This document shows, in pieces, positions 44,128 through 52,759 of a DNA stretch of 64,000 bases. The translations under genes were made by a program, and so were the position numbers. The notes under the pieces were generated by a model that worked only from the letters and a program-made list of their open reading frames with translations, had not been told where the DNA came from and searched no databases. The number at the start of each line of letters is the position of its first letter. The stretch's first letter is position 1. The stretch is from JARYLZ01 sp964388275 (GTDB lineage: Bacteria > Bacteroidota > Ignavibacteria > SZUA-365): positions 14,532 to 78,531 of the forward strand of contig CAYLZD010000018.1 of NCBI GenBank assembly GCA_964388275.1. Reading direction: 5' to 3'.

Positions 44128-44502
44128 AAGTACGGTCTATCAAGCAAGCAGGAGTAAATGCCGGCCGCTTCATTCGCTTTCGTTCCGGCTGAATGAGCCT
44201 ATCTGAGATCCAAAGGGCGGCGTCAACTTTTCATTGAGTTAATCAAGTACTTCAATAAATCACGATGATATTTGGCTGACGCCGCAGAGAAGATCGAGGC
44301 ATGGAGAAGAGAGTATAATGAATACCGACCTCGCAGTTCCCTGAGAATAAAACGCCCAGAGATTTAGCGGAAACAGAAAAGTTGAAAAGCCTAAATGCTA
44401 ACATTATGGTTGGATAAGCTTTAGGGTAACTCTCAAAATGCGGTTAAACTAACATACGATGCGGATCAGAGAATGGGGTCTCGCCATGAAAAATGAAATG
44501 TT
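44128..44502. other. AT-rich intergenic spacer within the island
   Basis: 375 bp of clearly lower GC than the chromosome. No gene, repeat or hairpin of note was seen. The promoter of the phosphatase/AAA+ pair should lie in it. Confidence 0.5.
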
Positions 44503-45114
44503 ATGAAAAGTATTTGGCTTGTACGCCATGCAGAGAGCATGGCGCAAATCGATAGCTCTGTTTCTAGGATCAATCCAGAACTGAGTCTCCACGGTAAGGA
44601 ACAGGCCAGGAACCTCAAGCACCGGATCTCCCAGATAGAAGTCGATATTGTGCTTCTCAGCCCCCTCATTAGAGCATGGAACACATATCTGCTTTCTGGA
44701 TTCTCTTCCAACGAGGTGGTGTATGATAAGCGCCTAGTCGAATCCAACTGGGGCATACCAGATTACTACGCTGATTCACAATTTGAGGGATTGCCCGAAA
44801 TTGCCAGAGAAGATAATAGCAACAGACATTGTGACTCTGTCCGAGAAAGGGCCTGCGCATTACTGGATTTTGTGATCGAGACAGACTACTCGTCGTACAT
44901 GTTTTTTGGTCATTGGGGAATATTCGCGGAACTCTTCAAAGTGTTTGTTGGAATTCTTGAAGACTCCCCGCTCAGAGTCGAAACTGACAACACCAGCATC
45001 TCGCTCTTGCAAATCGCTGACGATGGCACAAGATCCGTTATTCTCTGGAATGATTCGTCTCATCTGAACACTCTGAACGACTGTATGCAGGAAAAGGCAG
45101 ACGATCGCGCCTGA
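44503..45114 (+). CDS. Histidine phosphatase (phosphoglycerate-mutase-like) family protein
   Basis: 203 residues. The phosphoacceptor motif is SIWLVRHAES at the N-terminus, where the family has LxRHGE/A. The second catalytic histidine is likely in YMFFGHWGIFAEL. Further features are LSLHGKEQARNLKHRI and VLLSPLIRAWNTY, the usual LSxxGxxQA and SPLxRAxxT blocks. The substrate is not evident; members range from sugar phosphatases to SixA-type protein phosphatases. Base composition is lower in GC than the core genes. It lies 24 bp upstream of the sigma54-type AAA+ gene, so the two are probably one operon. Confidence 0.88.
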   Translation: MKSIWLVRHAESMAQIDSSVSRINPELSLHGKEQARNLKHRISQIEVDIVLLSPLIRAWNTYLLSGFSSNEVVYDKRLVESNWGIPDYYADSQFEGLPEIAREDNSNRHCDSVRERACALLDFVIETDYSSYMFFGHWGIFAELFKVFVGILEDSPLRVETDNTSISLLQIADDGTRSVILWNDSSHLNTLNDCMQEKADDRA

Positions 45115-45138
45115 TTCGAAACGTTATATGTAAGAATT

Positions 45139-46890
45139 ATGAAAAAGGAAAATGGAATGTCCGTGAAAGTTCAATCCGAGGTTTATGTCATTGACTGGAT
45201 TGAAGATGAATGTGAAGAGTCTTCTGAGTTGAAGAAAAAATTCTTTAACGACTTGAAAAAGAAGAACTCGATTGTTGTTCCTTGGCGAGATCCGTCTGCA
45301 ACCAAGCGCTTGAAAATCAGTGAGCAAGTCGCTGTTATTGACGAACTCCTGTTAAGTAGAGAGCATCCTGTTGTGCTGCTTATGCAGAATCCTCAATATC
45401 GTGGTTTACTCGAGGCGTTAAGGAAAAAGAAATGGTTACAATGGGTGGAACGGGATGCTTTTTTCTTCTTCGGTGTTTTACCTGATGTCCGGGAGAAGGA
45501 TTTCTTAATAAACACCTTCTTCCTGTCGGAGCAATCCGATGTAGACAAGGTCATTACGCGAATTTGGATCTTCGAAGACACAAAGGTGCAGCGTGGCTTC
45601 TCTCGTGTGGGCTATTATATGCGCAGAAAGATCGTAGAGTACGCCAAGCAGCCAGCCGATCCGAATATCCCGCGCTTGCCGGTGCTCATCCTCGGCGCTT
45701 CACGCACAGGCAAGGAAGTGGTTGCGGACGCCCTCCTTGCAGCCGCGAATCTGAAAGACGACAAGTACGAAAAAGTGGCATGTGGTTCTCTTACCGCCTC
45801 CCTTCTTGAGGACCAACTCTTCGGACACTGGGAGGGGGCATTTACTGATGCCCGTTCAAACAAGGAAGGCATCCTCGAATGCTATAACGCTGTTTTCCTG
45901 GATGACATCGACGCTGCTGAGCCACCGAAACGTATCCAGGGTTCTCTTCTCAGGTTCCTGGCTGAACGGCCACCGAAATGCAAGCGGCTGGGGCTACCGC
46001 CCAAAAATATACAAGGTTCAAAAACCGTAAACACCTGGCTCCTGGTCTCCACTAACCGCGACCCACAGGAACTCATTGACAACAACGAGATGAGAGAGGA
46101 CTTCTTCTTGCGTTTCGTACACTTCATCTTCGTGCCTCCGTTTTCGGAGCGACGGAACGACATCCCTTTCATCGCCTTGTCCATCGAGAGGGCGCTGAAC
46201 GAGTGTTTCTTCCACCAGCTAGACCTCAACGCTCTCCGGTGGCTTCGAGACCGGAATTCCACATGGCAGAAGAATGCGACAGACCTTCAGATCGTGCTGC
46301 TAGCCGCCAACGAAGCGATGCGCGACTCCGATATATCTTGGGTCGAAGCTTTGAACCACGTTAGCGATATTGAATTCCCCTTTTATGACAAAACGTCGCT
46401 TACTATACCCCTTGCTCCGCCGAGAGACCAGGATTTCGGTGATTCGAAGGGCTTCTCGAAGCTCAAGAGCGCTTTGAACCGAGAGATCAGTTCAGCGCGA
46501 AAGCCCACTATGTGGCGTGCCATCGACGAGTCCAAACTCGAGCACTTTGTCACCTTTATAAGGAGTGAACTACTTGCGCCATCCTGCAAGGATGCTTTCA
46601 ACGAACTCTACAAGTCGCTCTGTGCAAATAAAAATCCGGCACCAGTGCAAATTTTAAAGATACTGGCCGTACTTATCCTCGCGACGGACGAAAACGGGAA
46701 TAGAAGAGCGCTCTCTAAGAATGACCTCATGAGATTCCTCAACATTAGCAAATCGCAAACGCTCGCTGCAGCGAATCTGCTCACAGAGACATTTCGCAAA
46801 GATGGTTTGCCTCTAGTTGAGAGGAAAGGTGGCAGTGGAAGCAAACCCAACACATACCGGATTGTGGCCGATGTGTTGAGGGACCCTTAG
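45139..46890 (+). CDS. Divergent sigma54-activator-type AAA+ protein with GAFTDA loop
   Basis: 583 residues. The N-terminal 170 residues match no sensor I know. The AAA+ core runs from about 180 to 400: Walker A GASRTGKE (186), GAFTDA at 233 where sigma54 activators have GAFTGA, Walker B AVFLDDID (251), sensor STNRD and arginine-finger REDFFLRF. The C-terminus carries a winged-helix-like segment (KNDLMRFLNISKSQTLAAAN) in place of a Fis domain, ending in KGGSGSKPNTYRI. It may still remodel sigma54 holoenzyme, but the altered loop makes that uncertain. It converges with, and overlaps by 4 bp, the leftward biosynthetic operon. A second start at 45157 has a better AAGGAAA site. Confidence 0.82.
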   Translation: MKKENGMSVKVQSEVYVIDWIEDECEESSELKKKFFNDLKKKNSIVVPWRDPSATKRLKISEQVAVIDELLLSREHPVVLLMQNPQYRGLLEALRKKKWLQWVERDAFFFFGVLPDVREKDFLINTFFLSEQSDVDKVITRIWIFEDTKVQRGFSRVGYYMRRKIVEYAKQPADPNIPRLPVLILGASRTGKEVVADALLAAANLKDDKYEKVACGSLTASLLEDQLFGHWEGAFTDARSNKEGILECYNAVFLDDIDAAEPPKRIQGSLLRFLAERPPKCKRLGLPPKNIQGSKTVNTWLLVSTNRDPQELIDNNEMREDFFLRFVHFIFVPPFSERRNDIPFIALSIERALNECFFHQLDLNALRWLRDRNSTWQKNATDLQIVLLAANEAMRDSDISWVEALNHVSDIEFPFYDKTSLTIPLAPPRDQDFGDSKGFSKLKSALNREISSARKPTMWRAIDESKLEHFVTFIRSELLAPSCKDAFNELYKSLCANKNPAPVQILKILAVLILATDENGNRRALSKNDLMRFLNISKSQTLAAANLLTETFRKDGLPLVERKGGSGSKPNTYRIVADVLRDP

Positions 46891-48027
46891 ATTTTTTCGA
46901 AAGATTGATGAGGCCACGCTTCCGTACGTAAGCGGATGCAGCGGAGGCACAATCGCTGTTTCCCCATTGGGGCCTGACCGAACACCTCCTTGCGGAATTG
47001 CACTGCTTGGATGCCGTGCATCACTTCCTCCACGCTCTGTGTCATAAGGTCTCCCAAGATGACCTGCTGGTGATAGTCGTGGCCGCAAAGGCATATCTCG
47101 CCGGTCCATGTGACGTGCAGCTGGCTGGCCACATAGTCACACCCTGCGAAGGTATCCGCGGCGGTGTGCTTCACGCTAACTACCTCTGGATTGTCGATGG
47201 CCCCGGCGCGGGAATTGGATGGCGTTGCGATGACGCGGACCGGACCGAAGACGTTGAAATGCGCACGGATAGCCTCAGCGCGCGCCTCCTGATCTTCGCT
47301 GATGGCATTGACGATAATGTTCAGCTCCCGCACCCGATGTCCAAACAGCGATATGAAGCCCTCGATCGCCTTTCGTGTACGCTCGAAGAGATGTTGGGGT
47401 AAACACATGAAGCTCGCCCACTGAGAGGGTATGAGTGATGGGAAATTGAAGGAGGCCCCGAAAACATCCATGCCGAGGAGGAACTCTGTGAGTTTTTCTG
47501 TGAGGCGAGTCCCGTTGGTCATGAGCAGCAATGGATGACCTGCGGCAGACAAAGCGGCCACTCGATCAGCAAATTGGGGGTGTAGAAGGGACTCCCCGCA
47601 GTGCGCCGTTGCGACCCATTCAGGGCTGTACGGGCGCAAGCGCGTGAGCACGGTGTTGAATACTTCGTCGTCCATGAAAGCGCCGATCTTTTCGGAAACC
47701 GACTGGGGACAATACCGGGCAGCTGGCATTACAGTGCCGTACGAACTCCAGCACGACGCGCCGAGGATAGAATACACTGGACTCGTCCAAGGCCGCAGGT
47801 ACCGGCAAACCAGTCTTCAGCAGTTCGTCCAGAAGTGCCGGTGTGCTGCAGTGCTCTCGACGGATTTCCACCAGGGATCGTGGCTCATAGCTACACTGTA
47901 GAAGCTCAATGACTCTTTCGTCCGCCTCGAAGTGCATGCCATTCAAATCATTCCACAGCATTCGGTCGTTATTGACGTGTGCGAAGATGCTCGTCTTGTG
48001 ACATCCATCGGCGATTGGATCGTTCAT
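46887..48027 (-). pseudogene. Radical SAM/SPASM protein with PqqD-like N-terminus, frameshifted
   Basis: Two overlapping frames form one gene. The first 85 residues look like a winged-helix peptide-recognition (PqqD/RRE-like) domain (ADERVIELLQ, PALLDELLKTGLP). The radical-SAM core opens at VVLEFVRHCNASC. Removing one C from the run at 47717-47719 restores C-x3-C-x2-C as CNASCRYC and continues into PQSVSEKIGAFMDDEV. The SPASM tail is intact, with GCDY, a G-x-ICLCGHD block and CLRCI. Such enzymes modify ribosomal peptides or small molecules by 5'-deoxyadenosyl radical chemistry. Either the gene is newly broken or the base is a sequencing error; AGAGGTGA precedes the ATG. Confidence 0.8.
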
Positions 48028-48039
48028 GGATTCACCTCT

Positions 48040-48830
48040 CTACAGAATGGACCGCTGGCCCGCGGCTGTGTGAAAGTGCTCGTGAAGCATCTCGTTGACA
48101 GCGGTATGACAGCAATCGACACAATGCTGCAGGCGCCGTGCGGCCTGCCAGCGCTGAGCGCCCGTCAACACTTCGGCCACGCTCTGCTCCGAGACATTGC
48201 CGACGAAAAAACGCTGATCATATTTCATTGTCTAACGGTTTCGCACAGCCCATGGGTATGACGCCGGTCGATGACGCAGTTCACGCCCACACGTAGGTCT
48301 TCGCGCCCGCTGGCGCGACGTCGATCCGGGAGGGACTTCATGCTGCCGGTCAGAGCTGCAAGGCTGCATGCTTCACGAACGGGTCGTCGCGTAGGAGCGT
48401 AGAGCCGTTCGTCAAATGTGTCCACAGAGAACCTGATCCATGTTCCGTGAGCCAATATGATGTCTTCTAGAGTCTGATTCAAAACAGTACCGTTGGTTAC
48501 GAGCCCGAAGCGTAAACCGGCTTCCACAGTTGCATTGAGTATTTCTGCGGCGTTGGGGTGCAAGAGAGGCTCGCCCCCACAGAAGTCGACAGCAAGGGCA
48601 CCCTCCTGGGCAAGGGTCGGATCCACGGCACCAACTCCTCCGTAGAAGCGTACCGTTGCCGTGAATCTTGCCGCTCAATACCCCAAGCCCGCGCCCTGTC
48701 GTTCGTAGCGGTACCAACACCTTTGCGTGCAGTCTCTGGTTGTGTCGAGGAACACGTGCACGGGAGGTGGCAGACCACCTGCGGCCACCGTGAGCAGTCG
48801 ATCCGGATAGTGAAATACGCGTGTATCCAT
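48040..48830 (-). pseudogene. Second radical SAM/SPASM gene, with in-frame stop, lost cysteine and frameshift
   Basis: Starts MDTRVFHYPDRLLTVAAGG and reaches the cluster motif as TRDCTQRCWYRY, where the third cysteine is Arg. An in-frame TGA follows at 48675-48677. The same frame then continues with AVDFCGGEPLLHPNA (the GGE motif) and GLRFGLVTNGTVLNQ, ending at 48225, after which the SPASM part (FVGNVSEQSVAEVLTG, then CVDCCH) appears in another frame. Three independent lesions argue for a real pseudogene rather than a read error. When intact it would have followed the nucleotidyltransferase gene directly. Confidence 0.78.
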
Positions 48831-48834
48831 TTTC

Positions 48835-49812
48835 TTATTCCATCCACTCTTTGAGTTTTTCGATGGCATTTCGTTTGAGCGCCTCCTCTGCCAAAGTCAC
48901 GGCATGCCCGACTCCACTCGCGACCCGGGCAAGGTCCAACAAGCCGATCTCTGGAGGTAACACCGGAAAGCTGGGATTGCATCGCTTTCCCGCAACCTGA
49001 GCGCACGTCACGAAAGCCTCTTGCAGCATCCTACGCCGCTTATTTACCTTCTCCGCGCTGCCAGGAAGAATGAGCTGCTTGAGGGCGAATCCTAGACCGA
49101 TCACGATGTCGGCCAGGGCATGGAACAAGCTAATGCCCTCGGTGATCGGCGAGCCGAGTACGCAGATTCCACTCTTAAATGTCCAACAAGCGAGGTTGGC
49201 AAGGTCGTGCGACATAGAGCCCCTGCGCAATGCACCGCGTCCTACTACAGAGGCGTTGATGACTCGCTCACAAAGCCCGACATCCGTTGGCAGAACCTTT
49301 CTCAGCTCAGGTGCGTCTAGGTAGTACGACCCGACCTCGACTTCTGCGCGGCTATCCTCCACCACCACAACAAGGTCCAGGTCATTCACCTCGCCTGTAG
49401 GATTCCAAAGGAGGCTGCCATACACGATGTAGCTTAGAAGGATCCCGTGCAAACCCAGGTGCGTCCTGACCACTGCATCAACAGCATGACCCACAGCGGT
49501 CCAGTCGATCCCGCGGAGGTGCCGTATCAGACGATCGCGCTCATCCGCGGTGCGAATCAACCACCCTGGTGATCGGGCGGCGAGGTCTGCCTCGATGCCC
49601 TCAGGCAGAGCCCAGGACGCAGATCCTGCGAAAGGTCGCGCTGTCTCCACAAGACCGAATAGAGGCACCCGGTCAAGGAGCGGATAACCTTGAATGGCTT
49701 CGCACACATCATCAAGTTCCTCACAGGAGAGTGCATGCAGACAAGGGCTTCCGTTGAGGCCGATGCTGCCTAGAACGAGGCCGGCTAAATCTCGTGGTGA
49801 TTTAGTTTCCAT
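48835..49812 (-). CDS. Nucleotidyltransferase-fold protein
   Basis: 325 residues. The pol-beta-type nucleotidyltransferase signature is clear: SYIVYGSLLWNPTGEVNDLD gives GS-x(10)-D-x-D for metal and nucleotide binding, followed by LVVVVED. The N-terminal 130 residues and a helical C-terminal half (LFHALADIVIGLGFALKQLI) flank it. Related folds adenylylate aminoglycosides or activate biosynthetic intermediates. Within an operon with glycosyltransferases and a cyclase, activation or modification of the product, or self-resistance, is possible. The start overlaps the end of the upstream glycosyltransferase by 11 bp. Confidence 0.75.
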   Translation of the reverse strand: METKSPRDLAGLVLGSIGLNGSPCLHALSCEELDDVCEAIQGYPLLDRVPLFGLVETARPFAGSASWALPEGIEADLAARSPGWLIRTADERDRLIRHLRGIDWTAVGHAVDAVVRTHLGLHGILLSYIVYGSLLWNPTGEVNDLDLVVVVEDSRAEVEVGSYYLDAPELRKVLPTDVGLCERVINASVVGRGALRRGSMSHDLANLACWTFKSGICVLGSPITEGISLFHALADIVIGLGFALKQLILPGSAEKVNKRRRMLQEAFVTCAQVAGKRCNPSFPVLPPEIGLLDLARVASGVGHAVTLAEEALKRNAIEKLKEWME

Positions 49813-50572
49813 GGACGTCTTCCTGGGAGTTGCCGCCTAGGTAATAGCGAAGCGTGGGCTGTTCCGTGCATACCCCTGTGGCACCTGCCTTGAGGAGGGT
49901 GACGCCCATTAGGTAGTCGTCGCAGAAGCCATAGAGCAGCTCGGTGTAGCTAAACTCTTCCTTGAAGCTGATCCTTGCGAGGAGTTCCCTACGAAACATG
50001 AACTCACCGCTGTCCACGCACGAAAAGCGCTCGCCTTTGAATTCGAAGCCGTATTTGTCCTTGGCTAGGTTTGAACCTTCTTCCAGGATCCCAACCTCTT
50101 TCTGGATACGGAAGAGGGCTTGACGACGGGTTATGTCGCAGCCCCACCCCCATGGGTAGAGGCCGTCAACATTATGGGGGCTGCCATCGGCATTCAACAG
50201 CGATCGCCAGGAGTAGGAGAAGTCGGCCGCAGTGTGCTGCCACAGGGCGTCTTGCAGGATCGCCAGGTGGTTGTCTAGCCATTCATTATCGTCATCCAGA
50301 AAGGCGATGAATTGACCGGAAGCGTGATGAATGCCTGTGTTCTTAAGGGCGGCGAACTTTTCGAAGATAAAACGCTGCGGTTCCGGAGGCGCGTTCACAA
50401 GAACCAGGGAGCAGGCATGGTCCTCGATCTCCCGCCTCAGTTCCGAGTTGAGCTCCACGCCATCGAGCACCATCACATGCTCCAACTCATCACCTACGAT
50501 TTGACTGCGGACTTGATTTGCGGCGGCGATCAGATTCCTCGGACGGTTGGAGATTGTGATGACGGAAATCAT
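49802..50572 (-). CDS. Family 2 glycosyltransferase
   Basis: 256 residues of GT-A fold. It begins MISVITISNRPRNLIAAANQ; the nucleotide-sugar site includes KNTGIHHASGQFIAFLDDDN, whose DDD is the metal-binding DxD, and the acceptor region has a WGWGCDITRRQALF segment. Donor and acceptor sugars cannot be read from sequence. It has no membrane helix and is probably cytosolic. The start overlaps the cupin stop by 4 bp and its end overlaps the nucleotidyltransferase, as expected in a translationally coupled operon. Confidence 0.88.
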   Translation of the reverse strand: MISVITISNRPRNLIAAANQVRSQIVGDELEHVMVLDGVELNSELRREIEDHACSLVLVNAPPEPQRFIFEKFAALKNTGIHHASGQFIAFLDDDNEWLDNHLAILQDALWQHTAADFSYSWRSLLNADGSPHNVDGLYPWGWGCDITRRQALFRIQKEVGILEEGSNLAKDKYGFEFKGERFSCVDSGEFMFRRELLARISFKEEFSYTELLYGFCDDYLMGVTLLKAGATGVCTEQPTLRYYLGGNSQEDVHGN

Positions 50573-50937
50573 GACCTACCTCCTTGTATGCTTGCTTCCA
50601 CAACGTAGATGCGAAGGGGTTCCTCCGACGTACTCTCCAGCGCGTGCATACCGCAGTGATTGACGAGGACATCTCCGGGTTGAACGGTCACCCAATCTCC
50701 GTCGAGGAGGTAGCGGCCACGCCCTTCGAGAACCAGATAGATCTCGGTGGTGTCTTCATGGGTGTGCTTGCCGATGGACGCTCCCTGCGGGACCTCCGCG
50801 ACATCGACGAAGTTGAAACCGCAATCCCTTGGCAGAGGTGCGTCCTCTCCGCCGAAAACTCGCGACACGGCGACGAGTCCACGCCCACCATGGGCCGTGA
50901 CTCGACTGCGCTCGACAACTTCAATATTCCTCTTCAT
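50569..50937 (-). CDS. Small cupin-domain protein
   Basis: 122 residues with a single cupin barrel. Motif 1 is SIGKHTHEDTTEIYLVLEG (metal-binding H-x-H-x5-E), and motif 2 VQPGDVLVNHCGMHAL supplies the second His. The metal site is complete, so isomerase, epimerase or dioxygenase chemistry is possible; single-domain cupins in sugar operons often act as epimerases or isomerases. It starts 10 bp after the SDR stop on the same strand and overlaps the following glycosyltransferase by 4 bp. Confidence 0.88.
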   Translation of the reverse strand: MKRNIEVVERSRVTAHGGRGLVAVSRVFGGEDAPLPRDCGFNFVDVAEVPQGASIGKHTHEDTTEIYLVLEGRGRYLLDGDWVTVQPGDVLVNHCGMHALESTSEEPLRIYVVEASIQGGRS

Positions 50938-50946
50938 TATGGCTCC

Positions 50947-51702
50947 TTAGTAGATGGTGGCGCCAGCGCTTACATTAAGGATGGTTCCAGTGATGGCTTG
51001 ATTCTCAACCAGGTAGAGTACGGAGCGCGCGACCTCACCGGGTTCCACCCATCTCTTCAACAGCGAACGTTCCAGGACAGCGGTTTCATAGTTATGAACG
51101 GACGAGATAAGCGGCGATAAACGCATGAATTCCTTCGCGCTTTTCATGGCCAACTCCGTGTGCACGTCTCCCGGTGCCACGCCGTTCACACGGATCTGTG
51201 GTGCCAGCTCTTTCGCCAGACTGGCGACCAGGGAAAGCAGGGCTGCCTTGGATGCAGAGTAGAGGCTGTTGAGAGCTTGTGCCTGTCCGGGCAGGGCAAC
51301 CTGGGAGCCTATGAAGATCAAGTGGCCTTCCTGGCTCGTCCGATGCCAATAGCGTACGGCGTGCCCAGCCAAGAGGTATGGCGCTACGAAGTTCAGGCTG
51401 AAAAGCTGATGGCAAGAGACCTCGTCTTCGTCTACCAGCCTGCTCACGTGCCCGGTCCCCGCATTGAGTACCAACGCGCGGATGTCTGTGCCGCCCTCTT
51501 CGATTTTGCGCCAACACTCCTCAAGGCGGTGAACGGCGCGTAGATCAAAGGACAAGGAGGTCAGATCTGACTGCTGCTCTTGGTTGGACCGGCTAACACC
51601 CACCACACCATATCCCGCGTTGTGAAGCTCCTTGGCGATGGCGGCCCCGATACCGCGAGAGCTACCGGTTACAACAACGCTGCTCTTTTGGGGGTCAGGC
51701 AT
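50947..51702 (-). CDS. Short-chain dehydrogenase/reductase (SDR)
   Basis: 251 residues of classical SDR type: cofactor loop TGSSRGIGAAIAKE, the NAG motif in LVLNAGTGHV, a catalytic Ser in IFIGSQVAL and YSASK for the Tyr/Lys pair, followed by PGDVHTEL. The arginine in the cofactor loop hints at NADP(H). The substrate is probably a ketone or alcohol made by the cyclase branch, for example a cyclitol ketone, but that is inferred from the operon. The gene overlaps the glycosyltransferase upstream by 8 bp. Confidence 0.92.
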   Translation of the reverse strand: MPDPQKSSVVVTGSSRGIGAAIAKELHNAGYGVVGVSRSNQEQQSDLTSLSFDLRAVHRLEECWRKIEEGGTDIRALVLNAGTGHVSRLVDEDEVSCHQLFSLNFVAPYLLAGHAVRYWHRTSQEGHLIFIGSQVALPGQAQALNSLYSASKAALLSLVASLAKELAPQIRVNGVAPGDVHTELAMKSAKEFMRLSPLISSVHNYETAVLERSLLKRWVEPGEVARSVLYLVENQAITGTILNVSAGATIY

Positions 51703-52759
51703 TTTTCACCTCCTCTCTGTCGAGTTTACGAACCATCCGATTAAAGGAGATCGCGGCCTGAAGGGATCTCTGGCTGAAGAGGGGGTGCGTCTCCGGAAGA
51801 CCGTCGAAGTAGTCTCTGGATCTCTCGCACAGCGCGCGAAGGCGTTCGCGGTTGGTTGAGATCCCGTTGATCAATTGACGAAGTTCCGGCAGTAGCGCCC
51901 CCACCTGACGACTGTACAAATCCGCTTCCTCCAACGTCATGGCGTGGGAAGCCGCCGGCGTATCTTCGAGGTTGAAACTCCCGTGCAACTCTGGTACACC
52001 ATGATGGCGAGCATACGCCTCCACTTCGGAAGCACGTTCGGGCAGGGCCTGGCTGAGCCGGCTGAGCATGCCACGCTCTGCAAAGGTACGTAGGTAGTAG
52101 GGCAGGTCAGCCACCAGCTCCACCGGTCCCCGACCGGCGTTTTCGCAGCAGTGCGGATTGTCGGCGGCAAACCAGGCAAAAGAATAACCGAGTGCCTGGA
52201 GGTCTCGGGACATGAAGTAGTCTTCACCGATTTCCTGATTGTCAACTGGGTGCCACCTTATCTCACGCCAACGCAGGCCTCGTAGAAGAGGCTCGGTACG
52301 GATAGCGGTGATGGCAGAGGTGGCGTTGGAGATTGTGCTTGCCAGGCGCTGACCACCTGACACGAAGCATCCGAGCAGGAAGTCATCGGGTGCGGCGAGG
52401 GGGCTGATCTGCCCGAGGTTTGGCGTCGCCTGAAAAGCCTTGGAAAGAGCTTCAAAGCATTTAGGCGAATTGATCATGATATCGTTGTCCATGAAGACGA
52501 TGACATCAACGCGACGAGCAAGTTCTTCGACCATCTGGTTTCGTGCGGCGCCTGGATAGCGATTGATGGAGTTCCTGATTAAGCTGAGCCGCGCATCGTC
52601 CGCGACCTTCTTTTCTAGCTCCTCTCCTGTCCCGTCACGACTGGCATTGTCCACGATAACGCCCACAACGAAGGTCTGTCTCACGAGCGTCTCCAACGAC
52701 TTCAGGGTTAGTTGGCGCCTGTTGTGCGCAAGGAAGGCTACACCGATATTCAGTTTCAT
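51695..52759 (-). CDS. Family 2 glycosyltransferase with helical C-terminal extension
   Basis: 354 residues. The GT-A half starts MKLNIGVAFLAHNRRQLTLK, with VGVIVDNASRDGTGEEL and the metal motif in VIVFMDNDIMIN (DND). The later SRDLQALGYSFAWFAADNPH block resembles the ED.. region of the acceptor site. The last 120 residues are helical (LYSRQVGALLPELRQLINGI), unusual for the family and perhaps for oligomerisation. Sugar specificity is unknown. The start overlaps the cyclase stop by 4 bp. Confidence 0.88.
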   Translation of the reverse strand: MKLNIGVAFLAHNRRQLTLKSLETLVRQTFVVGVIVDNASRDGTGEELEKKVADDARLSLIRNSINRYPGAARNQMVEELARRVDVIVFMDNDIMINSPKCFEALSKAFQATPNLGQISPLAAPDDFLLGCFVSGGQRLASTISNATSAITAIRTEPLLRGLRWREIRWHPVDNQEIGEDYFMSRDLQALGYSFAWFAADNPHCCENAGRGPVELVADLPYYLRTFAERGMLSRLSQALPERASEVEAYARHHGVPELHGSFNLEDTPAASHAMTLEEADLYSRQVGALLPELRQLINGISTNRERLRALCERSRDYFDGLPETHPLFSQRSLQAAISFNRMVRKLDREEVKNA

